A stretch of 64,000 bases of DNA from Cyclobacteriaceae bacterium. GTDB lineage: Bacteria > Bacteroidota > Bacteroidia > Cytophagales > Cyclobacteriaceae. The translations under genes were made by a program, and so were the position numbers. The DNA lies in assembly GCA_023151255.1 (NCBI GenBank), contig JAKLJG010000002.1:213774-277773 (forward strand), given 5' to 3'. Of the stretch, positions 54,878 to 63,590 are shown in pieces. Each line of letters starts with the position of its first letter. Within the stretch, counting starts at the first letter, position 1. The notes below the pieces were generated by a model, which saw nothing but the letters and a program-made list of their open reading frames with translations, was not told the DNA's origin and did not search any database.

Positions 54878-56857
54878 ATGGCTATGCGCCTGCTTTTACT
54901 TATAACGGTTATGACATTGACTTGCCGGTGGTTGCCGGCCCAGGAATTGTACGACCTGGATAGTTTGCAGAAGGCGTATGCGCAATCTCAGCCTGACACC
55001 AATCGTGTACAGCTGTTTATTCAACTGGGGCAGCAATATGAAAACAACCAACCCGATACGGCCATCTGGTTTTATGAGCAGGCGCTGAAATTGAGCGAGC
55101 AACTGGGCTATACGCGCGGTATCATCAGTTATTACACCAATGTAACTTATGTGTATAACATGAAAGGCCGGTACGATACTTCGCTGGTGCTCAACCTGCG
55201 CTCAGTTGAAATTGCCAGGCAGTTGGGCGATCCCGAACGAATAGCCGCCTGCATCGGCAATGTAGGGGCGAGCTATATGTATCTGGAGCAGTACGAAAAA
55301 GCGATAGACAAATACTTGCAGGTAATCCCGATTTTTGAAAAACTTAATGATAAGCTCAAACTTTGTATTACTTATGATAACCTGGGGCTCTTGTACCAGA
55401 AAATCCTTCAGTATGACAAAGCCCTTCAGTATGGTGAACAATCCGTTAAACTTGCCCGCGAGATAAACCGCCCGTTTGCGTTGATTAATTCGCTTATCAA
55501 CCTGGCTACCACCTACAACGCGCGAGGTATAACGAAGAAAGCCATTGCGCAACTGATGGAGGCACGCGATTTGTGCCGGAAGGTGAACCACCAGTATGGC
55601 TTATTAATAGCCACGCTCAACCTGGCTGATGCGCACATCAAAATGGCCAGTTTTGCTCCGTTGAAAGGATATTTTGAAGAGGCGTTGAAACTTGCTGAGC
55701 AATTGGGTGAATCGGAGTCGCACGTTATTGCCCTGCGCGGCATGGCTATTTATTATTTTAATCACAACCAGCCTCAAGCGGCTGAACAATATGCCATGCG
55801 TTCATTACAGGAAGCTAAACAAAACAATATGATAAGCCATATCGGTAAGGCCTATACCGTACTTGCCGAGATTGCCATTTTGAAAAAGGATTTTAAGAAC
55901 AACTCGGTTTACTCATTTAAAAGTGATTCCATCCGCAATGTGTTGGTTAATGAATCGGTGGTTCGCAATGTGCAAAACCTGGAAGCCCTGTATGAGTCAG
56001 AAAGAAAGGCGCAGCAAATCAAAGACCTTCAACAGGAGTCGGAGATTAAAGACTTACAACTGGGCCGCAGGCGGCTGGTGAACTATATTTTAGGAGGTTC
56101 CCTGCTTTCTCTTTTACTGGTAGCCCTTTTTGCGAGGCGATCATACGTACAGAAAAAGAGCTTGCTCGAGAAGGAAAATCAGATCCAGCAGGTTCGCATC
56201 CGGCAACTGGAAAGTGAAAAGCAACTAATGGCCAGCGAAGCCATTATCAAAGGCCAGGAAGAAGAACGGGGCAGGCTGGCAAAAGATCTGCACGATGGGC
56301 TGGGCGGTCTTTTATCGGGAGTGAAATTTACCTTAACCAATATGAAATCAAATGTGGTACTGGATGCCAACAGCGCACTGCTCTTTGAGCGATCGCTCGA
56401 TATGCTCGATAACTCCATAGCTGAATTAAGACGTGTTGCTCATAATATGATGCCCGAAGTGCTGGTGAAGTTTGGGCTTGCCGAAGCCCTGAAAAGCTAT
56501 TGCCAATCGGTTAGTGAGTCGGGAGTGTTTCAAGTCAACTTTCAGGCTATCGGCATGGAAAACCGGATTAACACTAGTAAGGAAATAATTCTGTATCGTA
56601 TCATACAAGAGTTGCTTAACAACTCAGCCAAGCATGCAAAGGCAACTGAAGTTTTAGTGCAGGTGGCCCGACAGAATGGTGAGGTAACACTGACCGTGGA
56701 AGATAACGGTGCCGGCTTTGATATAACCACGTTACAAAAGGGAGGCGGCTCCGGTTGGACGTCTATCCGTTCACGCATTGACTATCTGAAAGGGAAGGTG
56801 GACATTCAGTCGTCAGCCGGAGAGGGAACATCGGTTAATATAACCATACCGGTATGA
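54878..56857 (+). CDS. TPR-containing NarX-type sensor histidine kinase
   Basis: 659 residues (or 657 from the in-frame ATG at 54884). A signal peptide or N-terminal anchor (about 1-22) is followed by six to eight tetratricopeptide repeats (about 40-370) in the periplasm. One membrane helix lies near 405-425, then a coiled region, HisKA_3 dimerization domain with His472 (LAKDLHDGLGGLLSGV) and HATPase (ELLNNSAKHAKATE, VEDNGAGFD, GWTSIRSRIDYLKG). It is the hybrid TPR/kinase type common in Bacteroidetes. It is coupled by a 4-base overlap to its response regulator gene. Confidence 0.93.
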   Translation: MAMRLLLLITVMTLTCRWLPAQELYDLDSLQKAYAQSQPDTNRVQLFIQLGQQYENNQPDTAIWFYEQALKLSEQLGYTRGIISYYTNVTYVYNMKGRYDTSLVLNLRSVEIARQLGDPERIAACIGNVGASYMYLEQYEKAIDKYLQVIPIFEKLNDKLKLCITYDNLGLLYQKILQYDKALQYGEQSVKLAREINRPFALINSLINLATTYNARGITKKAIAQLMEARDLCRKVNHQYGLLIATLNLADAHIKMASFAPLKGYFEEALKLAEQLGESESHVIALRGMAIYYFNHNQPQAAEQYAMRSLQEAKQNNMISHIGKAYTVLAEIAILKKDFKNNSVYSFKSDSIRNVLVNESVVRNVQNLEALYESERKAQQIKDLQQESEIKDLQLGRRRLVNYILGGSLLSLLLVALFARRSYVQKKSLLEKENQIQQVRIRQLESEKQLMASEAIIKGQEEERGRLAKDLHDGLGGLLSGVKFTLTNMKSNVVLDANSALLFERSLDMLDNSIAELRRVAHNMMPEVLVKFGLAEALKSYCQSVSESGVFQVNFQAIGMENRINTSKEIILYRIIQELLNNSAKHAKATEVLVQVARQNGEVTLTVEDNGAGFDITTLQKGGGSGWTSIRSRIDYLKGKVDIQSSAGEGTSVNITIPV

Positions 56858-57465
56858 TTAGGATTTTTATTGTTGACGATCACCCCATGGTGATTGAAGG
56901 CATGCGCAGCATGCTTCAACAGGTGCCCGGGGTGCAGGTGTGCGGCTATGCCATGAATGCCGCTTCGTGCCTGGGGTATTTTATAAACAACCAGGCCGAT
57001 ATGGTTTTGCTGGATATTAACCTGCCGGATCAAAGCGGTATTGAGGTGTGTAACTTATTATTGAAAAAGAATCCGGCACTGAAGATAATCGCGCTCACCA
57101 ATTTTGATCAACTAACATACCTGCAAAATATGCGGGATGCGGGGGCAAAAGGGTATTTGCTTAAAAATGCTTCGCTGGAGGAGCTGGAGAAAGCCATCGG
57201 GCAGGTTTACAGCGGGCATGAATACTGGCTGGGTAAGGAAAATGTGAGGGAGAGTATCAGCGATCATAACAAGTTGTTGCTCACCCGCAGAGAAATTGAA
57301 GTGTTGCGGCTGATAGCGGAAGGCTTAACCAACCATGAGATTGCTGAGAAATTATTCATCAGCGACAGTACGGTTGACTCACACCGTAAAAACCTGATTT
57401 CGAAACTGCAGGCGAAGAATACAGCTGCGCTTATCCGAACGGCATTTGAAAATAAAATTATATAA
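56854..57465 (+). CDS. LuxR/NarL-type response regulator
   Basis: 203 residues. Receiver domain about 1-120 with phosphoacceptor Asp54 (VLLDINLPDQSG) and the acidic pair in IVDDH. A LuxR-type helix-turn-helix follows (about 140-200; LTRREIEVLRLIAEGLTNHEIAEKLFISDSTVDSHRKNL). The kinase gene overlaps it by 4 bases and the next gene starts 2 bases after it. Together with the adjacent secreted proteins this looks like one operon. Confidence 0.95.
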   Translation: MIRIFIVDDHPMVIEGMRSMLQQVPGVQVCGYAMNAASCLGYFINNQADMVLLDINLPDQSGIEVCNLLLKKNPALKIIALTNFDQLTYLQNMRDAGAKGYLLKNASLEELEKAIGQVYSGHEYWLGKENVRESISDHNKLLLTRREIEVLRLIAEGLTNHEIAEKLFISDSTVDSHRKNLISKLQAKNTAALIRTAFENKII

Positions 57466-57467
57466 CT

Positions 57468-58841
57468 ATGAAAGCAGTGGTGCAGGCCTTACTGATAATA
57501 GCGTTTCCATGGGTCGAAATAGCAGCTCAGCAAAAGGAAACGCTGGATATCGTCACCTTTACACCGCCTCAGGGCTGGAAACGCGAGGCTAAAGAAGGCT
57601 TGATAAGTTTTTCGACTGTTGATCAAAAAAATGGTACATGGGCTCAGGTAGAATTTTACAAAAGCATCGGCAGTTCGGGCGATGCACGGGCTGACTTTGA
57701 GCATGAATGGAGAGAAATGGTGGCAAACCGTTTTGAAAATATTCCGTTGCCGGCCACTGAACCCGTAACCGAAAACGGGTGGACGGCCCACCAGGGTGTA
57801 AGCGTATTTACATGGCAGGGCATGCAATCCTATGCCGTGTTAAATACCATCTCCGGCTATAATCGTGTGGTTACGGTTGTGGTGCTTACCAATACCGATA
57901 ACTACAACACACAGATTGACCGGGTCATTCAGTCGATTGACTTACGGAAACCTGATGGAGTAGTGCCTGCCTTAAATACACAACCGGCAACCCAATCCGC
58001 TTTACAACCAACAGTCGTATCCGATAAACCCGGAAATTCGGGCATCAGTGTTTCTACCACCAATTTTGATGACGGCTGGGTGGCCAAACCGTTTGCCGAA
58101 TATGTTAAGGTTATCAAGGGTGACATCACGGTGTTGTTGCACTATGCCATCGAATTGGATGACAACCTGCGTAATACCGCAAATATCGAAGGTATCTTAT
58201 TCGATCGGATTATGCAGCCCCGTTATGTAGTAAGTAATCTGCGTAAATACGATAACAACGGTCCGTGTTACATCTGTATTTACTTTTATGAAGCTGATGT
58301 GGTTGATAAAGCAACCGGTAAAAAGCAGTATGCGGGTTTTCGTGTTCTGGTGCAGGGTGGCGTTGCCCGCTGCATCGAGATTATTGCACCTTCTGCACAG
58401 GAATTTCAAAAAGAATTTCCTAACCAGGAAAAAATTGCCGGTATGTTGGGCTATAACAAATTTGCCGTTACGCTGGCCGATTTGGTGGGTACCTGGGAGG
58501 AATCGTCCGGTGCGGCTGCCAACATGTATAATGTAGTAACCGGTGCGTATGCCGGCATGGCTACGGCATCGTCAGCACATACATTCACTTTTAATGCAGT
58601 TGGTACCTACCAAAGCAAACACACAGGAGCCCATGGTATGGTAGGCAGTATGACGTTTTTTGATCAGCAATATGAAGGTAAACTAACCGTAACCAATTGG
58701 GATATAGCCATGACCAATCGCTGGCAAGGCAAGACGGAACATTGGTGGGCACAATTTGAGGCCGTGCGGGGCGGCAGGGTTTTACACATTACCGATAAAG
58801 CTGCAACATCAAGTCATTATGCTTTAGTAAAAACAAAATAG
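57468..58841 (+). CDS. secreted protein with C-terminal beta-domain, unknown
   Basis: 457 residues. A signal peptide (about 1-20, ending AAQ) is followed by a first beta domain (about 25-160; FTPPQGWKREAKEGLISFSTVDQ). A second copy of that style of domain lies around 185-320 (WVAKPFAEYVKVIKGDITVLLHYAI), then a lipocalin-like tail (about 335-457; LVGTWEESSGAAANMYN, GTYQSKHTGAHGMVGSM). The last about 65 residues have a degraded relative 1.2 kb downstream. It is 2 bases after the regulator, so it may be an effector or accessory of the two-component system. Function unknown. Confidence 0.75.
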   Translation: MKAVVQALLIIAFPWVEIAAQQKETLDIVTFTPPQGWKREAKEGLISFSTVDQKNGTWAQVEFYKSIGSSGDARADFEHEWREMVANRFENIPLPATEPVTENGWTAHQGVSVFTWQGMQSYAVLNTISGYNRVVTVVVLTNTDNYNTQIDRVIQSIDLRKPDGVVPALNTQPATQSALQPTVVSDKPGNSGISVSTTNFDDGWVAKPFAEYVKVIKGDITVLLHYAIELDDNLRNTANIEGILFDRIMQPRYVVSNLRKYDNNGPCYICIYFYEADVVDKATGKKQYAGFRVLVQGGVARCIEIIAPSAQEFQKEFPNQEKIAGMLGYNKFAVTLADLVGTWEESSGAAANMYNVVTGAYAGMATASSAHTFTFNAVGTYQSKHTGAHGMVGSMTFFDQQYEGKLTVTNWDIAMTNRWQGKTEHWWAQFEAVRGGRVLHITDKAATSSHYALVKTK

Positions 58842-58863
58842 ACAGTAGTATTTACCTAAATTT

Positions 58864-59844
58864 ATGTTGTATAAAAGGCTCACTTTCGCAATGATTCTGC
58901 TGGGATTCGTGTATCCGTCACCAGCACAAAAAAAAATAGTGCCCGCTAGCCGTTCAACTTACACGGGCATAATGTTGCCTTCTGGTTCCATGGAAGATAA
59001 GCGGATGCTAAGCACGGTATCGGCAGCCCTTTTTCTTGAAGAAGAGAGTAAAAAGGTAAACGTAAAAATCAGTACTGCTGAGGTCTTTCAACTTCCGTCC
59101 CGGGGTTATTCATTAGCTGAATTCAGAAAAGCCTTGGACCAGGCGGGTTGGACTATCCTGCCGGTGGACGGCTTAGCTCAGTATGGCTGGTTGCAACGCG
59201 GTAATGAATACCTGCTCTATTATTATAATCAAACTGATCAATTTACAGACTTATACATTGGTAAACCCGATGGAACACCCGTTTTACCGGCTAACCAGCC
59301 AGCAGATTTTAATCAACAGGCTTCACAACAACTTTCAACACCACGTATTACAGGCACGTGGTACAAAGTTTCGGCAACTTCGGGTAATACAACGTATGGT
59401 TATATCAAATGTCAATACACGTTCAGGGATGATGGCTCTTACGTGTACTACTCTAAAACATTTGATGTTTACACACCCCAGATGGTTTTGAGGAAAGAAA
59501 CAGGCACTTACACACTTAATGGAAATTTATTATCCGTGACCCCTGGTTCATCTGTTGTCCAAACGTGGAGTAAAAAAGACAATGCCGACAAATGGGGCAC
59601 TATGCTTAAAGCGCAGCAGGCTACGCCTGAAAATACGACCTATACCCTGCGCTTTGAAAAGTTTGGTGATAAGCTCAACCTGCTGCTTTCACCGGTAAAC
59701 GGAAGAACCACTGTACGCGAGGGCGCTTTCGGCATCAACAGCAATTTTCCCAATACCTATTTTTACGAAATCCCCCCTGCTAATTCTTATCTCATCGAAC
59801 TGCCGGAAGGTGAAAAACCGGCAGCATCGGAGAAAAAAAATTGA
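58864..59844 (+). CDS. secreted lipocalin-like protein, unknown
   Basis: 326 residues. A signal peptide (about 1-21, SPAQ) leads into an alpha/beta region (about 25-140), then a lipocalin-like domain (about 162-300; TGTWYKVSATSGNTTYGYIKCQYTF, GSYVYYSKTFDVY, GTYTLNGNLLSVTPGS). It lies 22 bases after the previous gene. Distant resemblance to the tail of the neighbour suggests both derive from tandem duplication with divergence. Function not identified. Confidence 0.72.
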   Translation: MLYKRLTFAMILLGFVYPSPAQKKIVPASRSTYTGIMLPSGSMEDKRMLSTVSAALFLEEESKKVNVKISTAEVFQLPSRGYSLAEFRKALDQAGWTILPVDGLAQYGWLQRGNEYLLYYYNQTDQFTDLYIGKPDGTPVLPANQPADFNQQASQQLSTPRITGTWYKVSATSGNTTYGYIKCQYTFRDDGSYVYYSKTFDVYTPQMVLRKETGTYTLNGNLLSVTPGSSVVQTWSKKDNADKWGTMLKAQQATPENTTYTLRFEKFGDKLNLLLSPVNGRTTVREGAFGINSNFPNTYFYEIPPANSYLIELPEGEKPAASEKKN

Positions 59845-59849
59845 ACCTG

Positions 59850-60092
59850 ATGTTGTCCAAACCGTTCAGTCTCCAGGGCGCATCGGGTATGGTGGGCAGC
59901 ATGCAGACCTATTCCCAAGAATATAAAGGAAAAGCTGCCGTAAGTAACTGGGAAATTATATTACCAAACCGTTTTGAAGGAAAAACAAGTGCCTTTCATG
60001 CCTGGTTTGAGGCGGTGCGGGGTGGTCGGGTACTTCATCTGCAGGATAAGCAATACACGGGTTCGCACTATAGCCTGGTGAAGGAAAAATAA
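59850..60092 (+). pseudogene. remnant of the C-terminal domain of the 57468-58841 protein
   Basis: 80 codons in a frame different from the preceding gene. The translation SGMVGSMQTYSQEYKGKAAV, WEIILPNRFEGKT and WFEAVRGGRVLHLQDK is clearly homologous to the last about 65 residues of the 57468 protein. It lacks a signal peptide and the upstream part of that domain. It is best read as a decayed tandem duplicate, possibly with a small frameshift joining it to the preceding gene, but expression as a short protein cannot be excluded. Confidence 0.55.
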
Positions 60093-60180
60093 CCCCCGTC
60101 AATCCGCAAAATGCTGTTGTTCGTCAGACTTTCCAGGACGCTCTACCTTTTTTCTGTTGAACAATAGATTTGCATTCCTG

Positions 60181-60235
60181 AAAAGTCCGCTGCATAGGGT
60201 GCTTACAGGGAATGGTCTATTATGGACTTTTTTTT
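60181..60235 (+). terminator. possible terminator with long loop
   Basis: AAAAGTCC (60181-60188) can pair with GGACTTTT (60224-60231), followed by a run of T to 60235. The loop of 35 bases is long for a terminator; it follows the two-component/secreted-protein operon. Confidence 0.4.
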
Positions 60236-60268
60236 GAATGTATTACTTTTCAATCGTCATCTGAAAAA

Positions 60269-62440
60269 TCACATCTTTTCGTTATCTGAAGCAACTTCCT
60301 TCACTTCTTTCAAACCCAGAATATCAAACACAAACGTGTATTCAAGTGCTACTTCCTTTAGTCTTTTAAACCTGCCGCTGGCGCCTCCGTGTCCGGCATC
60401 CATGTTGGTGTACAGGTACAACCGGTTGTTATCGGTTTTCATGGCGCGCAGTTTGGCTACCCACTTGGCCGGCTCCCAGTACTGTACCTGCGAATCGTGC
60501 AGGCCGGTGGTAACAAGCAGGTTCGGATAATTTTTCTTTTCTACCTGGTCGTAAGGCGAATAGGAAAGCATGTATTCATATTCTTCCTGAATATTCGGGT
60601 TGCCCCATTCTTTCCATTCGAAGGTGGTGAGCGGTATGCTTTCGTCCATCATGGTGGTAATCACATCTACAAAAGGCACAGCCGCTATAACTCCGCGGTA
60701 CAAGTCGGGACGCATGTTGACAATGGCGCCCATCAGCAAGCCACCCGCGCTGCCGCCAGAGGCAAACAATTTATCTTTTGCAACATAGTTGTTTTGAATC
60801 AGCCATTCTGAACAGTCAATAAAATCGGTAAACGTGTTTTTCTTGTTCAGCATCTTGCCATCTTCATACCATTGGCCACCCATTTCCTGTCCGCCACGCA
60901 CATGCGCTATGGCATACACAAATCCGCGATCGAGCAGACTGATGCGGTTTGAACTGAAGGTAGCGTACATGGTAGAGCCATAGGAGCCATACCCATAAAT
61001 CCATCCCGGCATAGAGCCGTCTTTTTTGAATTTGTCTTTACGGTACACGATGGAGAGCGGTATTTCTTTTCCATCGCGGGCTTTTACCATTACCCGTTCG
61101 GTGGCATAGTTGCTCTTGTTGAAGGCGCCAAGCACCGGCTGTTCTTTCTTCAGTTCTTTTTCCCGGGTATCCATGTTATAATCGAAAGTCGAGGCCGGTG
61201 TAGTCATCGAGGTGTATGTGTACCGGATGGTGTTGGTGTTAAACTCCGGGTTGTAGCCCAGGCCCGCATAGTAAGCAGGTTCGCCAAAATCGATGAAATG
61301 TTCAGTTCTATCAGTCCATTTGATAATGCGTATTTTGGTAAGGCCGGCACTCATCTCGCTCAGTACGAGGTGGTCTTTGAAAAAATCCACATCCTGCAGA
61401 AATACATCGTCACGGTGCGGTATTACATCTTTCCAGTTTTCTTTCGAAGGCCGGGCAATGGGCGCCTCGGCCAGCCTGTAATTTTTAGCGTCATGGTTTG
61501 TGTAGATATAAAATTTATCGCCACCGGCATGATCAACCGAATACTCCACGTTATCCTGCAAGGGTTGGATGACAATCGGCTTGCCGGGCTTATCGGCATC
61601 CAGGTATTGCGAGAAGCTGGCATCGGTGCGGCCGGAACTGATGATGAAGTATTTTTTCGATTTGGTTTTTCCGATACCCACATCCAGTGTCTGATCTTTC
61701 TCTTCATAAATAACCGGGTCGGCTGAAACAGGGGTTCCGAGAATATGGCGCTTGATCAGATAGTTGCGAAGTGTTTTCGGATCGGGCACCGAGTAGTAAA
61801 TGGATTTATTGTCGTTGGTCCACACATAACCTCCCCGCGTATTAGGTATTTTATCGGGCAGCAGCTTACCGGTGGTCATGTCCTTAATTTTAATCGTGTA
61901 AAAATTCCGGCCCACGGTATCCATAATAATGGCTACCAGGTTATGGTCGGGGCTTGCCGAGGTGAAGAAATTAAGGAATGACTGTCCTTTACCCAGTTCG
62001 TTTCCATCGGCTATAATTTCTTCCGCAGCATCCAACGATCCTTTTTTCCGGCAGTATATCGGGTATTCGCCACCGGTAATGTAACGTGTGTAGTAATAGT
62101 AATCATCCAGCTTATAGGGTACCGATGAATCATCTTCCTTGATCCGCCCACGCATTTCCTCAAATAAAGCTTCCTGGAATGCTTTGGTGTGGGCCATCAT
62201 GGTATCGAGATACTTGTTTTCGGCTGTGAGGTAGTTGATGACTGCAGAATCTTCGCGGTTTTTCAGCCAGTAATAATTGTCAATGCGTTTATGCCCATGC
62301 TTTGATACAATTTCAAACGGTTCAACTTTTGCAACAGGCGGCTTAACAGCGGGTAGTTTAAACTCTTTTTCAGAAGGAGAGCAGGCCAGTAAAAGAGCGA
62401 AAACAAGGAACAGGATTAACCGGGTTAGTGGACTTTTCAT
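60269..62440 (-). CDS. S9 family prolyl oligopeptidase-like peptidase (lipoprotein)
   Basis: 723 residues from ATG 62440, with lipobox LLAC near residue 20 (a TTG at 62458 is also in frame). The seven-bladed propeller region (about 60-420) precedes an alpha/beta hydrolase domain. The catalytic Ser is in ASGGSAGGLLMG, Asp in TGLHDSQVQ, and His in DAGHGGASG. This fits oligopeptidase B/S9A enzymes that cut short peptides after proline or basic residues; the periplasmic or outer-membrane lipid anchor is inferred from the signal. It probably has its own transcript. Confidence 0.93.
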   Translation of the reverse strand: MKSPLTRLILFLVFALLLACSPSEKEFKLPAVKPPVAKVEPFEIVSKHGHKRIDNYYWLKNREDSAVINYLTAENKYLDTMMAHTKAFQEALFEEMRGRIKEDDSSVPYKLDDYYYYTRYITGGEYPIYCRKKGSLDAAEEIIADGNELGKGQSFLNFFTSASPDHNLVAIIMDTVGRNFYTIKIKDMTTGKLLPDKIPNTRGGYVWTNDNKSIYYSVPDPKTLRNYLIKRHILGTPVSADPVIYEEKDQTLDVGIGKTKSKKYFIISSGRTDASFSQYLDADKPGKPIVIQPLQDNVEYSVDHAGGDKFYIYTNHDAKNYRLAEAPIARPSKENWKDVIPHRDDVFLQDVDFFKDHLVLSEMSAGLTKIRIIKWTDRTEHFIDFGEPAYYAGLGYNPEFNTNTIRYTYTSMTTPASTFDYNMDTREKELKKEQPVLGAFNKSNYATERVMVKARDGKEIPLSIVYRKDKFKKDGSMPGWIYGYGSYGSTMYATFSSNRISLLDRGFVYAIAHVRGGQEMGGQWYEDGKMLNKKNTFTDFIDCSEWLIQNNYVAKDKLFASGGSAGGLLMGAIVNMRPDLYRGVIAAVPFVDVITTMMDESIPLTTFEWKEWGNPNIQEEYEYMLSYSPYDQVEKKNYPNLLVTTGLHDSQVQYWEPAKWVAKLRAMKTDNNRLYLYTNMDAGHGGASGRFKRLKEVALEYTFVFDILGLKEVKEVASDNEKM

Positions 62441-62491
62441 AATTAGGGTATTGATCAAGATAAAGATAGGAAATGGATTGTTTGGGTTAGC

Positions 62492-62698
62492 TTACAATTT
62501 GTTAAAGGTGAAGATATTTTTACCAACGGCTGATAGTGCCCCTTCAAACAGGTTCGTGGCTTGCGATAGCCGGGCGAAAACCACGGTAGCAGCCGGCATG
62601 GCCGCGTTTTGTTTTACTTTCTGAGTCGTTAAGTGAATTCCATACAGTGGAAGACCGGTAATTTCTATCCGTACAGCTACGGAGTTCGCGACTTCCAT
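62492..62698 (-). CDS. possible small protein between the peptidase and barrel genes
   Basis: 68 residues with a valid ATG at 62698. The composition is protein-like (MEVANSVAVRIEITGLPLYG, no strong membrane segment), but I recognise no family and there is no supporting ribosome site. It fills most of a gap of 287 bases between divergent genes that holds no other feature I can see. Confidence 0.3.
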   Translation of the reverse strand: MEVANSVAVRIEITGLPLYGIHLTTQKVKQNAAMPAATVVFARLSQATNLFEGALSAVGKNIFTFNKL

Positions 62699-62727
62699 TT
62701 ACGCTGTACGTTTGAAAAAAGTTGTTT

Positions 62728-63546
62728 ATGAATAATCAAAAAAAGGTATTGTTACTGGCTTGTTTTTTTATGCTAACATACACCGTCATCGGACAGTCAT
62801 TACAGGAATTCAAAAACGGCAAAGAACCTTTTTATAAGGAAAAAGGAGGTATTGGTGATCATGGAACATGGGGCTTTGCCTTAAGCGTCTCTAATTTATC
62901 CAATCCGGCTGCACCAAATAGTAATGCACACAACATAACTAAATTGAGTATGCGGATGGATTATAAGCGGTATCGGAAAGAAAAAGGCAAGTCGCGCATG
63001 TTTTATCAAAATAAAAGCCTGGGTGATGTTTTTACCATACTGGGAAGCGAATTAAGCAGCAATACCGGTGTCGATCAGAAGGAGGGAAGCACTATATCTA
63101 CCTTTATCGGATGGTCATCCTGGGGTTGGAATGTGCTGGTAAAGGAAAAAGCCATGGTTGCCATGGGGTTTAATATTAATGATTATGTGGTGGGTACCCG
63201 GTACTATTACCGCGATATAAATGGAGGTATTATCAGTCAGGAATCAAAGGAACCTCAGGGGCTTTATTACGGCAGCGGGCTTTCGGTTTTTTTTGACTAT
63301 GCCTTATCGGAGAAAGTAATTCTGCAAACATTAACCAGTTACACCGCTTCGTTCTGGCGGCCGGTTTCGTTAAGTTATGCTACGGTAGATTCATCCTATC
63401 CGAAACCGCATTTCCTGCATTTTAATGCCGAACTGCAAACTTCATTTAAACTGTTTGTGGGTTTTGATTTTACCATGCTGATTAACCGGGGCGATTTGCC
63501 CAACGATACCAGGCGGCTTGATATACTGCTGGGGTATCGGTTTTAA
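62728..63546 (+). CDS. outer-membrane/secreted protein, unknown
   Basis: 272 residues from ATG 62728 (a TTG two codons before is in frame). A signal peptide (about 1-23, VIGQS) precedes a region with GDHGTWGFALSVSNLS and later long amphipathic aromatic strands (YYRDINGGIISQES, VILQTLTSYTASFWRPVSLSYATV, FKLFVGFDFTMLI) that suggest an outer-membrane barrel ending LLGYRF. Family not recognised. It converges with the CHU_C gene at 63591. Confidence 0.7.
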   Translation: MNNQKKVLLLACFFMLTYTVIGQSLQEFKNGKEPFYKEKGGIGDHGTWGFALSVSNLSNPAAPNSNAHNITKLSMRMDYKRYRKEKGKSRMFYQNKSLGDVFTILGSELSSNTGVDQKEGSTISTFIGWSSWGWNVLVKEKAMVAMGFNINDYVVGTRYYYRDINGGIISQESKEPQGLYYGSGLSVFFDYALSEKVILQTLTSYTASFWRPVSLSYATVDSSYPKPHFLHFNAELQTSFKLFVGFDFTMLINRGDLPNDTRRLDILLGYRF

Positions 63547-63590
63547 GTGTTGAATAATTATTATGGAGTACGGCAGGGAGATTAAGGTGG

